Assembly: GCA_001600415.1 (NCBI GenBank)
Contig: BCJX01000002.1
Coordinates: 2,504,246-2,568,245, forward strand
Direction of reading: 5' to 3'
Source of the DNA: Pascua guehoae
Lineage: Eukaryota > Basidiomycota > Tremellomycetes > Trichosporonales > Trichosporonaceae
DNA: 64,000 bases
In this document: positions 34,409 through 46,392 of the stretch, in pieces
Position numbering within the stretch: position 1 is the stretch's first letter
Layout: every line of letters begins with the position of its first letter
Program-made: the position numbers and the translations under genes
The notes under the pieces: model-generated
The model's input: only the letters and a program-made list of their open reading frames with translations
The model's database searches: none
What the model was told of the DNA's origin: nothing

Positions 34409-34492
34409 TCCTCGCTAGTACATCGGTTAGTATAATCGCCTTTCATTAGGAAGTGTTCGCGATAGAGCAGGGTTTGACTCCCTGGCGGGGAA
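34409..34492 (+). tRNA. tRNA-Glu (TTC), array copy 3, T-loop variant
   Basis: Mature sequence matches copies 1 and 2 except for one change: the T-loop reads TTTGACT instead of TTCGACT (C56 to T), which alters an invariant base of the B-box promoter and the D-loop contact. The 12-nt intron (ttaggaagtgtt) differs from both others. A TTTT terminator follows. It may be a decaying copy. Confidence 0.8.
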
Positions 34493-35038
34493 TTACCTTT
34501 TGCTTCACACAAGTGTCAAGTCCGCTTTCACTACTGTTCCTCATTGCTCCGTGACACCCTGCATGCATGGAGCCGGCTATGTTGGAGGAGCGATGGCTGA
34601 CTGGCTAAGAGACAGTCGCCGATCACAGGTGTGCTGTGGCCATTGGTCCTCGACAGACGTGTGCTTACTGTCTGTCACGGCTCGTTCAGAACGTGTCCGA
34701 ACGCGTCGAAGTACCCTGCTTTCCCTCTGGGAGGGAGCACAGCATTCGTCGGAACAAGGGGCTATTCCCGCGTCAATGAAACAGAAATACCGTCGAGGCC
34801 AACATTCCAGTACGTTGTTACAATAATCCATGCATTTCATGTCTCTAGTTCCACAACAATATGCAGTAGCGATCGGTCGGGTTCCATACCGTGTGTGATC
34901 ACATGTCGGAGCGCAGAGTGCGAGGCAATGTCCGGTCGTCGCATTATAGTCTGACACCCCTACGTTTGTTTCTATCGCGCGACCAACTTCGGCAGAAGTG
35001 CGCACTTGAGATCCACCACTTGAGATCCCCACCGGCGT
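34493..35038. other. Intergenic, downstream of GT90
   Basis: Spacer between the tRNA-Glu array and the GT90 stop codon. Nothing further could be assigned. Confidence 0.5.
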
Positions 35039-37543
35039 TCATTGGCCGGCCCCGTTGTGCCGAAGCTGATCTCCCCTGAGGTTGAAGCTCGCGTCGGTGC
35101 GCTTGTCAGCCATCAATCGAGAGAGCTCAAGGAAGAGGCTGGGCGTTAGCCAGTGGACTCGTATGTGAGTGTCAACAGAAGGAGGGAGTGGGTCTCCGTG
35201 TCTGGTGACCGAGGCCGTTCCCGGTACACGAACAGTGTCCGAGGTCTCATGAAGCTTGGGGCGCACACGAGCTCTCGATGGGGTCGTCGACTCACCGAAA
35301 CTGGTACGAGACCATGTCCTCCATGCGCCAAAACGTCTTGCTCCACTTCTTCCCCTCTGTGGCAATCTCCTTGGCGAGATCGTCATGCCCGTCGTGGAAG
35401 AAGGCCATGACGTCGTACAGGTCGGTGAGGTCAGGCTTGATGGGGATGTAGTGCACCCATGGCTGGACGCGGTCGCTGTACCACTCGGGGAAGATTGTCG
35501 ACTTGAGCACCGCAGAGTTGGTGCTCATGAGGCGCTTGAATCGGGCCGACCATCCGTTGCCGTCGATATCGAGGAGGTATTTGAACCTACGAGTTAGTAC
35601 AGCAGGCCCCGCATGATGAGACAATGAGGAGTTGCCGCCACCAGTCAGACTCACTGGTTGCCCTGCGCCCAGTCGAGGCGGGAGGCAAATCGGTACTCCT
35701 TGAGCTCTGTGCACGTCGGCTCCTCGCACTGGATCGGGTCGTCTACGAACGCGACGTTCATAAGACGACGGTTCAGGTCTCGATAGCTGCGAGTCACAGG
35801 GTCGCCAACGGGGGCGGAAGGTGCGGAATCGTCGTAGACAGCCAGCGAGCCCTCTCTGCGGGCGGCGTGATCGACAAGGTTGATTCGCTGTGAGATATCT
35901 GTGGGAACGTATCAGTGACCCTTCGTTGGAAGACAGCTCAGGCGGGTGTCTAAGCTCGTGACCCAAGCATCAACTCACTCCACGGGTTCGAGGGCCTGTA
36001 CAAGATACCCGTCGTCTTTCCCCGCCACATCATTTTGTCATATGCCTTGTCTTCCCATTCCGGGTCGTTGAGCACGTCCTCTGTCCACGCTTCTGCGCTC
36101 ACACCCAGCACATCCGAGTGAAGCGTCGTCTTGCACATGGCCATGATGGGGTACATGACCGTCGACGGGCCAGGACCCTTGCCATGCGACGACAGGAAGC
36201 CAGTGAGGTGGACAAGTTCCGGGTGGACACACGCGTCCATTGTAGCCTTGTGGTCCTTGACAAATGACTTGGCTCCAGTCCATCGACCCTCGAGGTCTGG
36301 GAGGAGGCTCGAGTTGTAGCTCTTGCGAAGAGGCTTGTGAGGCGCACAGGCGGATGCCCATCCAAGATGAGTGGGGTCGAGGTCGCCTTCGTCAGGCTCG
36401 TAGTCTACAGTCAGTCTTCCAGCGTGCTCAATGGCATTCTGCGTTCAATACTCACACTCGCCCAGAGCCGCAGCTTCAATCAGGTTCTCCTTCTGTGTGA
36501 CGTCAGCTTCTGCGCACGGACGACGCACATCACTCACGTAGTCATGACCGACAAACTGCCAGGGTACGTCGTGGCTGTAGAAGACTGCGTCAATGTCTTC
36601 GAGGTCGTTTTCGATCGGGCGAATCAGCTCGAGCTGGGCTTCGGCGCGCTCGGTCGCCACAGGAATGTGACCCTGGTCGGTGATTTTTGCGAGCTTGTAC
36701 GAGCACGTCGTGCGGCCACCGGCCTTCCTGCAGCTCAAAGTATACATGTTGTCCATCGTGGCGGCTTCGGCGCTCAGCTTGCGCATTTGTGCTGGTGTCA
36801 GAGCCCAGAACGGCTCGAGGTCGGTATGCTGTATTGACGTCAACATTGCTCATCCTAGAATGTCGGAAGACGCCACGCCGATGCATGGAAGGGACACTGC
36901 GGGGCCCGGGAGGCGCGGCGGTGCGCCACTCGCACGATCGCAATGGAGGCTTGGGCGTGGCTTTCTCCGCCTCCGCACGTGCTCCGCACACCCTGTGTAG
37001 ACTCCAGTTTGTACCCACAATCTGATCATACTCGTCGAGCAACTGCACATTGTTCTCGGAGGCCCATTTGAACCATCGGTCAAAGCCGCGTGGGGGTGCA
37101 CGGCCATATCGACGGCGATACTCGTCGACGGCTTCGGCAAGGGTCTTGCTCGAAGCATCGAGTTTTGCCTGCCAACCGGCGCGGGCGCGGATAATGAGGT
37201 CAAAGATCGGGTGTCGCCCCTTGGGGTTGGGGAGCACGAGTCCGTTGTCGAGGTAGGTATGATTTGGCATCGATGCGTCGGGGTTTTTGAGGAACGACGC
37301 AGCGTCGGCGGGAGCGAGTACTGCCTGTTGACCTCGTTCTAGCGTGTCATCGTGCGCGCCAAGACCAGCCAAGGGCTGCTGGCGACCGCCAAAGACTCCT
37401 GTAAAGTGAGGTAGAGGGTAGCCGACGTGGCGAGAGATACGGTCGTGGAGGAAGTGGACAATGACAATGGGCACGAGGACAAAGAGGAAGAGGAGGCCGC
37501 GCGAACGCAGCATGCGCGTTGGAAGGCGAAGACGGACGGACAT
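35039..37543 (-). CDS. CAP10-like glycosyltransferase family 90 protein
   Basis: Type II Golgi glycosyltransferase of the GT90 family, which includes Cryptococcus Cap10 and the xylosyltransferase Cxt1. ATG 37543 opens MSVRLRLPTRMLRSRG, then a membrane anchor (LLFLFVLVPIVIVHFL) and a lumenal domain. Exons on the minus strand lie at about 37543-36985, 36831-36542, a short one near 36495-36455, 36405-35975, 35898-35655, 35586-35297 and 35135-35039. Family blocks: LEDIDAVFYSHDVPWQF, WEDKAYDKMMWRGKTTGILY, and the donor-binding KYLLDIDGNGWSARFKRLMS followed by NSAVLKSTIFPEWY. The short exon reading KENLIEAAALGE is supported by good splice sites. Exact exon ends are approximate. Substrate unknown; a role in surface polysaccharide or glycolipid synthesis is inference from the family. 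Confidence 0.88.
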
Positions 37544-39603
37544 GACAAGGTACTGGCGAAAGCACGGGCGCCTCCAGAGGTTGGTGCGCAACTAGCTGTC
37601 GGTCGTAGATTTCAGTCGCGTGCGGCGTTTGGGTAAAAGAGTGTGGTAGGTTGTGGGACAAGCTCGGCGTCGCGAGGTGACGGTCGTGTGGAAAGAACAA
37701 GAAGCAGGATACGAAGGGAGTGTAAGATATGAACGACCGCTGTTGGACAAGTTGGTTACTGGGGCAAGTGTGGGAAGGAGAGTGATCGAGGAAATGTTGT
37801 TGGGTGCGAAGACTGTTGCGAGAGAAATGACGCTCTGGTGCCGTCGGGGATACAGGATACAGGATACGGGTAGTGTTTGCAGGGTGTGGTTGTGGGTGTG
37901 TGGAGTGGGTGTGTATCGGGTGTGTGATGTGCGTGCATGCATGCATGCATGGACGCGGTGCGCGCAGGGCATGGCCCAGCCCGTTGTGCAGTACCCCGCA
38001 GATCCGCAGAGGGGCGTTTTTTTGGCGCCATGCAAAGCCATGCAGGCCATGGGCCAGTTGCGCCGCACCTAATGAATGACCGACCCATCACGACGAGCAC
38101 ATGCGGTAGACAGACTGCTACTGTAGACCCACGTCGTCGCAGCGCGCAGCTACTAGGTGCTGGTTGTTAGCTTGGGTCTTGTTGCTCGGTACAACAAGTG
38201 TTATATTCAGCTCTGCCCCTGAAACGCGCCCCGTTGGCGCATAGACGGGGAGAGCAAAATAACCACCCCCCGCCTTCCACCCCTCCCAACCACCGCCTCC
38301 TCCCCCATGCTGCTTAGTGATGCGATAGTACTGCATGGCCAGACCACGCAGAGAGCCCTCATCAAGCGTCAAGCTTCTAGTTTTGAATGTTATGGCGACG
38401 CGTGCAAAGCCTTTGGCTCGCGGTAGCCACGTCTAGGAATCGTTTCATCCATTTTAAGGTTGTTGGGGTTGCCAAAAACAAACAACGGCTGTTGCGGACA
38501 TGTTGCTGGTAGTCGGTAGCTTGATGTATGGAGATTAGCTCCGTAGTGGTGCAAAAAGCAACAGATTCAGATTCCATGTCCCCATGTCCCCGTCACTCAA
38601 ACGACATGCATTGCACCCGAGTGTCCACGGGATCCAGGCCCAAGGACCAACTTACACAGTTGAAAGCAGGCACAGAACAGGAATTGGGTCTACGTGCCAC
38701 CCTCCCCCTACCAGCCGTGCCAGTGTCAGGCTGTGGCGCAAAGGCGGGCAAGCCCGCAAGGTAAACTATAAGGGTTCCCCACTCCCCGACAGGATGAGCC
38801 ACTTTGTTTCACGGGTACGCTGCCGTAATATGTGGTAGCGCGCTCAGCAACACACCATACGAAACGTGGAAAAGGATGACCTGCAGTATTTCGACCTCAC
38901 CAAGCTCGGTTCCAACAACAATGCTAAGACGAGAACCAAGGGAACTACTAGAAAACACCACACCGGAAGGTAGCATGCTGCGGGGGTTTCTCGGAACGTC
39001 ACCCAGCGAACTGGCTGCTAGCGAACATGTATGGAGTGGGCTGTGTTGCTCTCGACAGGGGAGACCTGTCTCAGGATAAAGGTTAAGCAGGCAAGGCGAC
39101 AGGGATCTGCGCCCTCACAAGATGCTCCGAGCCCATTGCGAGCTGGCGGCCGAACGCGAGCCTTCTAGCACGGTGGCTTCAACGTCACCACTTAAGGGTG
39201 GCCCGTTGCTGCCGACGTTCCACCAGCCACAGAGTGGACTTCGGTTACCATCCCCGAGATGTACAGAGGGTTGATTCGACTTTAGAACGAGCATCGGTGT
39301 TAGGAATCAGCCGTTAAACTGTCCCAGCACTTCGAGCCGGCAAGATGGTAAGGTGACCTACTTTCCGGGTGGCCTACGCTCGTTAGTTCGTGGCCGATCA
39401 TCCTGACTGTGGCAGTAACAAATGGCTTCTTTATGACCGTCAGAGACGACATGGTGGCAGACATTCATTCAGTTCCCAGTTCCAGTACCTGTGCCAGCGA
39501 CTGCGAGACGACAGGTGTAAAGTTGATCCGTGCAGCATACTCAGCATCGTCCCGAAATTGAAGGCAGCTTAACTATCACCCATCAACCTTCTATAACGTC
39601 CGC

Positions 39604-39685
39604 ATCGCTATGGCTTAGTGGGAAAGCGCCAGGCTCATATTCGTATGACACCTGGAGATCGCAGGATCGAAACCTGCTGGCGATA
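39604..39685 (+). tRNA. Initiator tRNA-Met (CAT), copy 2, 10-nt intron
   Basis: Identical over all 82 nt, intron included, to the minus-strand copy at 20999-21080, but the flanks differ. A TTTT run lies about 9 bases downstream. A1:U72, A54 and A60 identify it as the initiator. Confidence 0.92.
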
Positions 39686-40278
39686 TGTTCTTCTTTTGCT
39701 GCTCTTGCTCTCTTTTTGCAGTCCGAAGCTGTCGGAGGTCTTATTGGGTTGAAGGGTCCGAGCCCTGAGGCCGAGCTCCGAACCTGTATAGGACGGTGTC
39801 GGCCCCTATTTTGAAAACGCCTTCGCCGACCGAACACGCTGGCAGCTGCGGGAGCGACAAGCACTCACCTTTCGAACACGGTGAAGAAAGTCTTGATCGT
39901 GCACCCCACCCATGGAGCCTTCATGGGTTTGTGCAATTGAGCACTTGCGATACGCTGCCGCTATTTCTTGGCTCTTACGGACGTGCAGACCCGCCTACAG
40001 TACAGACACGCCTGCAATGCGCGCCTGTGATGCGCGTCCCTGACTCCACCAGATATCTCGGATCCGGTGGAGTCGGAACGGACATTGACCAAACTCCGTT
40101 ATCTGGCAGAGACATTGCGAGTTGCCACTCGACTCTGTCTTGTTCCACCCACGTTCTTCCTCGCCATCGCAAACAATCCTTCCTTCTCAATTCTCGTCTT
40201 GGTCGACACCTGGACACTTTTTCATACAACCTAGACAACACAGAAGAGGTTCTCAGAATACCAGTCGCCTCGCATTGC

Positions 40279-40284
40279 ATATAA
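40279..40284 (+). promoter_or_regulatory. TATA-like box upstream of SQS1
   Basis: ATATAA within gcatataacgc, 45-50 bases before the SQS1 start codon, a plausible position for a core promoter with a short leader. Confidence 0.4.
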
Positions 40285-40328
40285 CGCATTCATAGAAGAC
40301 TAGACGACACACTCAACCGCATTACGAC

Positions 40329-43300
40329 ATGCCGCGCCAGACATTTGGCGACTTTCTCAACGGCGACTCGTCTCGTGGACGGGGAAGGGGACGAGGACGG
40401 GGAGGCGGTCGGGGTGGCGGAAATACCCGTGGCGGTGGTCGTGGAAGCGGGGGAAGAGGCGTGCCCCGTGGCCGCGGTGGGGGCAGCGTGCGTGGTGGGC
40501 ACTGGGGCGCCGACTACTCGGCCATGCAGCTCGACTACACCAAGATTAACGCTGGGGGATACAGCAAGATGGAATGTGAGTTGATTCCCCGTTGGCCTTC
40601 TCTTGTATGACTGCTTTACTCGCTTCCAACGGTTATTTGTTGCAACGTCGAGCGTAGCTACCGACCCTCGGCGCTCGTGTTTCTGGGCCATCCCGTCACT
40701 CCTTGTCTCCAATCACTGATTTCAGACTTCAACGTCCAGCAACACGATGGGCCAAGCGACCGCGGCCGCCCAAACCGTGGACGTGGACAGATGCGCATCC
40801 CGCGTACCCCCCACGCTCCCCGCTCTGGCACAGCGACACCTATCACTGGCGGCCTCGGATATCATTCCTCAGCTCAACCCACGCGTACCGCTGCGCGCAC
40901 AGCGGCAGATGGGGTTACAACGTGGGGAGGTGGTGGCGCCCCATTATTCGTCAAGGCGGGAGAGCTGTTCCGTGAGGGGGAAGTAGAGGTCGTCAAGCGT
41001 GATGGAGGTGAGTGGGCACTCGGTCTTGCACTTGGGCACAGAGGTCACGATTACGATGCCTGGCTGACGGCAGACACACTCCGAGTTGAAACCTATTCAC
41101 TTTCAGACCTCACGGTGCCGCAGATGCACCACTTAACCGACGATATCGAGATCGACTTCAGAGGCGACTCTCACGCTCTCCACGGCCAACGTGCTTCGGA
41201 TCCCCGCAGTGCGGCGCTCCTGGAGCAGCTGGATAAGGAAATCGAGGCTGCGCTTCATGTGGACTCTTCGGAAGCCGAGGTGGAGGATGAGGTCGCGGTT
41301 GAGGAGGGCGATGACGCCAAACAGGAGGAACAAGAACCTGTTCAAGCAGCCCACCTGGCCTACAACGACCACCATACCCCCGCCGTCACAACTGGAGCGG
41401 TACCAAGCTCTGTAACCGTCCACGCCGACACAAACGACGCTACAGAAGTCGCTGTAGTCGCCATCGTCGCGGAGAACGTGAATGACCAACTGCCCGTCTC
41501 TTTATCACACGCTATCCCTGACGCTGTCCCCGACGTCGATCCCGTCACTGCGCTCTTGGCTGACAGTGTTGGATCCCCTGCCCCGACTGCATCGGTGACA
41601 GTAGGAACCGCAACTGTGCCTCTGGCAACAGATTCAACTTCTCCAACCGAAGCGGCCCAAGAGGCTCTTGTCGTTGACGAGGCCAAGCCGGCTGCGGCTG
41701 ATGTGGAGACCAACGAGGGGGAAGACGATGGCCTCAACGGCCTCTCAGACGAGGACGCAACCGCGCTCTTCTTCGTCGACACTGTTGGCAGCACGGCTGC
41801 CGCTGGCGAACCCCCTGCCGACGCTCTATTCTTCATCGACACGTTGGGCGATGCGCCATCGTCCGGCCCTGTGTACGACACTACTTCCGCTGCACCTATT
41901 GGCCTGGAGCAAGCATCATCTCGGCACAGCCCTGATGAAGAGATTCTGTTCCGCCCTCGCACGTTTGCCGACCCCGTCCCCACCGCGTCCACGTCTCGCG
42001 CCCCTGCGGCCAGTGGCTTCGAGTTGACGAACGTCTATGTCGACCCGAGAGTCACCCTGAGCCGCAAGGACCGCAAGGCACTCAAGCGCGAGAAGCGTTC
42101 GAGGAATAAGCGCCGTCGTAGGCGCGGTGCAAAGGGCGGACCTGGTGCACCTCGTGACGATTCGGACATTGACTGGGGAAGCGATGTGGACGTGCCCCGC
42201 ATCCTCAGCGTGGACGAGCTGGGCCATTCCCTGGCGCACACCGACCTCGAGACCGACAAGATTGACATGGATGACATGGACGACCCTGACGTTGATATCG
42301 AGGCCATGCGGCGCTTTGGCGAGGGCATGGCGCGTATTGGACGCGACGGAGACATCATGACAATGATGGAGAGTGGAAGCGACGAGTACAGCGAGATTGA
42401 CGAGGAGGTCAAGGGCCGCGCGCGGAGGAGGCAGAACGTGAGTAACATCAGTGATAGAGCTGACTGTAGGATCCGTTCGTCCCCAAGGGTAATATCCCGG
42501 GCGCGGATGATCAAGATAACCAGGAGGATAGCGATGATGACGATGACGACGTCACCGCCAACTTTGACGCTCTTGCGGCTGCATACGACAGCGAGAGCGA
42601 TGAGGCCGGCTCTGACGATGATGACGATGACAAGCTCTTTACCGGCAAGAACGGCTGGAAGGACACAGAGGAGGGGGAGGAGGATGAAGACGAGGACTCA
42701 GAGGAAGACGACGATGTGGAGGATTGGTTCATCAAGAACATGGAAAACGCGGTCGACAGCGGTGTCATGGCGGCCAATCGCAAGGACCGCAATCGCGTTT
42801 TCCGGGCTGTTGCGAGTGGAACGTTTGACAATGACGCTCTGCCCATTGGTATGTGTGACTGGAATGGCTGATGCTGACGCGCTACAGCTCCTGCTAAAAA
42901 GGACAAGAAGGGCAAGCACGTTCCACCCGAACTGTGGGACCAATGGGAGCGCGACCGACAGAAGAAGGCCGAAAAGAAGCGCGAGCGCGAACTGCAGCGT
43001 CTCATGGCCACTCTTGATCCATATCCTGGCAGCCGAACTGGCAAGGGCAAGAGGAAGCTCGCGGGCAAGGGTGCTGCTGCCTTACAAGCGCACCTCATTC
43101 CCGCATCAGCGAGCGAGGTCGCAGAGCTCTTCGATGTCTCGTCCGACGACGGCGGATGGGGCGCCACTCTTGCGGGGCGTAAGGGTCGTCTGGCCCTGTT
43201 GCCCCAATCTCTTGACCAGATTGACGCCCAAATCCAGGCCTTCCTCGGAGACCAAGGCAAGACGACTCTTACGTTGCCACCGATGGACAAGGAGGCGCGC

Positions 43301-44285
43301 AAGAAGATCCACATGCTCGCCGAGTGTTACAACATCAAGTCGAAGAGCAAGGGCAAGGGCGCTGGTCGCTTCCCGTACGTTGTCGCAACGGTGTTGCAGC
43401 AGCAACAGCAGATTTGGTACGAGAGATGGACACTGCTAACCACTAGCATTCTGATCAAGCTTGCTCGCTCGGGACTCGAAGACGAGGACAAGCGCGATCG
43501 TCTCCTCGCTGCCGCGCCATTGACTGGTGGTCGGTTCTACAAGGCACTTTACAGCCGTGCGGGTAGTGGGAATAAGGCGTCCCGCGGGGCTGCGGGTGGG
43601 GGACCCTCGACCCGAGCGCGCGAAGGTGAACTTGTTGGCGAGGGCGCTGAGAAGATTGGCCAGGACAATATCGGCCACCAGCTACTGAGTCGAATGGGGT
43701 GAGTAATGTCCTGCGGACGGTTGGTTTCCGAGAAGTGCTTGACTGCGGAGTTGGGACACTCCGTCCTGCCAGCAGGAGAGAGCCGAACGGTTGTTGCGTT
43801 GCTATTTGAGGAACACTGAACGGTGGCTGCTGCGCCAAGACGCAGATGAGAACCGAGAAAGACACTTATCTGCGACACTTTTTCGAGTGGAACTTTGAAT
43901 CCGACTGCGGCCAACTTTTAAGTTGCGCCTATGTCGGGCCTCTGCGCCCGAGAGCGAACCAGAGTGTGGTTGGGAGGTCCTCGTCGTGTCTATGATTCAC
44001 TCTTCTGGATGTGGGTCAGACGCTAGACTCGGCCCGACGCGCAAGGCTCGTCCTTGGCCCGAGCTGCTTTGGCGTCTGGCCCGCCGAGTTTCTTGCCTCG
44101 GCTTTCCCTATGCCTGGAAAACGGAGTAACTAATATTGCAGATGGAGCGAAGGCTCAGGCATTGGCCGTGCGGGTGGTTTGGATGCGCCGTGAGTAGACA
44201 ATGATGACCTGCGTGCGTATCGTTGCTGATCGGCCGAAGAATCGTTGCAGTCGTCAAGTACACCAAGACAGGTCTCGGGGCGTAA
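40329..44285 (+). CDS. SQS1: R3H and G-patch protein SQS1 (Prp43 cofactor)
   Basis: Homolog of yeast Sqs1/Pfa1, whose G-patch stimulates the DEAH helicase Prp43 in ribosome biogenesis and spliceosome release. N-terminus: MPRQTFGDFLNGD then an Arg-Gly repeat region and a DYTKINAGGYSKME segment. Middle: a long acidic and Ala/Pro-rich part, the conserved NVYVDPRVTLSRKDRKALKR, IEAMRRFGEGMARIGRDGD, and acidic DDDD tracts with VEDWFIKNMENAVDSG. C-terminal: R3H domain (EARKKIHMLAECYNIKSKSK, with RxxxH) and G-patch (IGHQLLSRMGWSEGSGIGRA). Exons: 40329-40575, 40726-41007, 41074-42435, 42469-42849, about 42888-43376, about 43447-43699, about 44142-44188 and about 44242-44285. The intron before the G-patch end (43700-44141) is about 440 nt, far longer than its neighbours. 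The end GLGA is typical of G-patch proteins. Confidence 0.9.
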
Positions 44286-46188
44286 ATGGCACATGACTGT
44301 TGCGACCGGCTGATGAGTACTGAAAGACTTCTTTGTCTGATGTCTGGCCTGGTCCAGTGAGAGTCACAGTATCAGGACTGCTCATGTCCATCTGATGCTA
44401 GTGCCAGTGGAGTGGGGCATCCGTCTGGCGGCGTAACGTAAGCCACCACAACAGTGGCGTCCGAGTCTTGGGAGGCGATCCCTATGCAAGGTGTGAATGG
44501 CGAGTCAAAGGCATGCCTATCCTGACTGAATGCAGGCGCTGCCCGGCACCCACCACTTGTGGTGGCTGGGCGCGCCAAGGTGGAAAGTTCAGGATGGGAA
44601 TGGGTGGTGGGGCAATTTTGGGCTTTGCCAAGGAGTGGTTCTGCAGGAGACGAGGTTGTGTGGACGCTGGCAATATGGTCGATGGCGCGGGCATACATTA
44701 GTGTAGGGAAATGTTGCATGGCTAACTGCTGCGACGGACATTGGTCCATGGATGCTGCGCAACTGATGCATTCTCAGGGCTCGATGATGGAACAGAATAT
44801 TCTGCATGCCGTGCTCTCCGGGCCCCTACGGCCGTCAGGGCCACGGCATGGCGACGTGCAAGCATCGCAGCGACCGACGCCGGGCGTGCGGTCGATGGGG
44901 GCGACCTCGCATTATCTGATTAGTTGGACGGTTCGGGTCGCAGTCTCCGGCCGACTGTGTGGTTGCGGCAGCTGACCGTGAGTGATTGTGAAGCCGGCTG
45001 GCATGTGTGAGGAGGCGTGTGATCCGTGCTCTCAACAATGGTTGTGCGATTTGACACGTCTGAACTCTGCAGCCCCCATGACGCCCAGAATGAATGCTCG
45101 GCAGGCTAAAAATGGACTTTCGAGTCGCGATCCCAGCGTTGAGAACGCTTTTGGAATCTTGGCACGGCCTCTCACAAGTGTGCCATAAATGGAACACGTT
45201 TCGGCCGCAGTAGTGTCTGTGCCAAGCATGCTACACGCCGCAGGTGCGGCTATTGTTGAACGCCGCCAATGTACGATTGCATCGTCGCCCAACGAGGGTG
45301 GCCGGCACTCGCGGCCAGATGCGCCAAAAAAAAAATGTGGCGGTGGTGCCTGACGAATTATCTGATAAACGGCCGAAACCACCATCCAACCAGCCAAAAC
45401 AACGCTTGTGGCAGTCAGAATGTCGACGCCGACCTCCCCATGCGTGCGGACCGACTGCAATTGTCCAACTGGGGCTAGAATCAGGGGACAAGGAATACGC
45501 CGCACATGCACCGACTCCCCCCGGTGCTCCCCACCCCCGCCCCGTAGTCGGGCAAGAGCCAATATCCCGCTGCCTCCGAGACGGAAGCAGCAGCCCGTAC
45601 GCCAACGATCATGTGCGCGTGCATTGATCCAAGGGAGCCCATGAAACCAAGGCGCTGTCGAGGCCTATTCTGGATGACCAGGGCTGAACGCCACAGGCAC
45701 CGGGAAATGCTTGGCATGCCCGTTTTGGCCGACAAGACTTTCCAGACTGCTGCACTCCTTCCCACTCCCACCCACCCGGGTGGGAGAACGTCGATGTCTA
45801 CACGAATGAGAGGAGTGGGTCATGGTCAACGCACCGACGGCCGGTGGACGGCGCTGCGCAGCGGTTGCGCAGCGCCATTGTCGTGATTGTGGCACATGGC
45901 TCGGCCGGGGTGTCGACGAGAGGCGCCAGTTGTAAGAGGAGAGACGTGGGAGGACGGACAAAAGAGGGGAAAGTAGGTGACAAGGATTGGCCAGAGAGTC
46001 CAGCAGCGAGGGGCAGAGTAGTCGATCCGTCGCATGATAAATGCTGGGGGTGAGAGACCGACATGGTTATCTGATTGTCGCCCACCCTTCTCGGAACCCT
46101 CTACATTTTAAAGGGCCCTGCGCACGCCTTCTCAATCGGCTACGCAACAACCCAAACGGGCGACTTGGAAAGACAGTCTACAATCAAC
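44286..46188. other. Intergenic region upstream of the ferric reductase
   Basis: About 1.9 kb with no convincing coding exon. It should contain the SQS1 3' UTR and the reductase promoter. A TTTTAAAG sequence near 46106 could be its TATA element. Confidence 0.45.
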
Positions 46189-46392
46189 GTGAGTATTAAT
46201 TTTCAACGTTGAGATGGACCGGTACGCTCGGTGGTTGTTACACCTTTGTGTCAATTTTTGGTGGTCATTTGTCCCAGCTACCGCTCGGGCAGTCGCCGTT
46301 CGTTCCTTTTCTGATGCCGTCCCCCCCCCACTCCCTCTTCTCTCTTCCCTTCCTTTTTTGTTCACAAGAAATGAACACTGGGCTTACCTCAG
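46189..46392 (+). other. Probable 5' UTR intron ending directly at the start codon
   Basis: A gtgagt donor at 46189 and a ttacctcag acceptor at 46391-46392 are separated by 204 nt including a pyrimidine-rich stretch. The acceptor AG abuts the ATG at 46393. Splicing would remove several upstream ATGs, for example near 46214 and 46371, so the intron would decide which start is used. Confidence 0.55.

Larger units (their letters stand above)
37544..40328. other. Intergenic region with tRNA-Met and SQS1 promoter
   Basis: Divergent spacer between GT90 (-) and SQS1 (+). It includes a gcatgcatgcatgcatg alternation near 37935, the second initiator tRNA-Met at 39604-39685, and a TATA-like box at 40279. 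No protein gene was recognised. Confidence 0.5.

Noticed and set aside
34006..34492. CRISPR-like spacing of repeated units
   Set aside because: The repeats fold as complete tRNA-Glu genes with Pol III terminators, and the organism is a fungus.
40345..40584. Second frame through the SQS1 RGG region
   Set aside because: Shadow frame of a repetitive Arg/Gly-coding exon.
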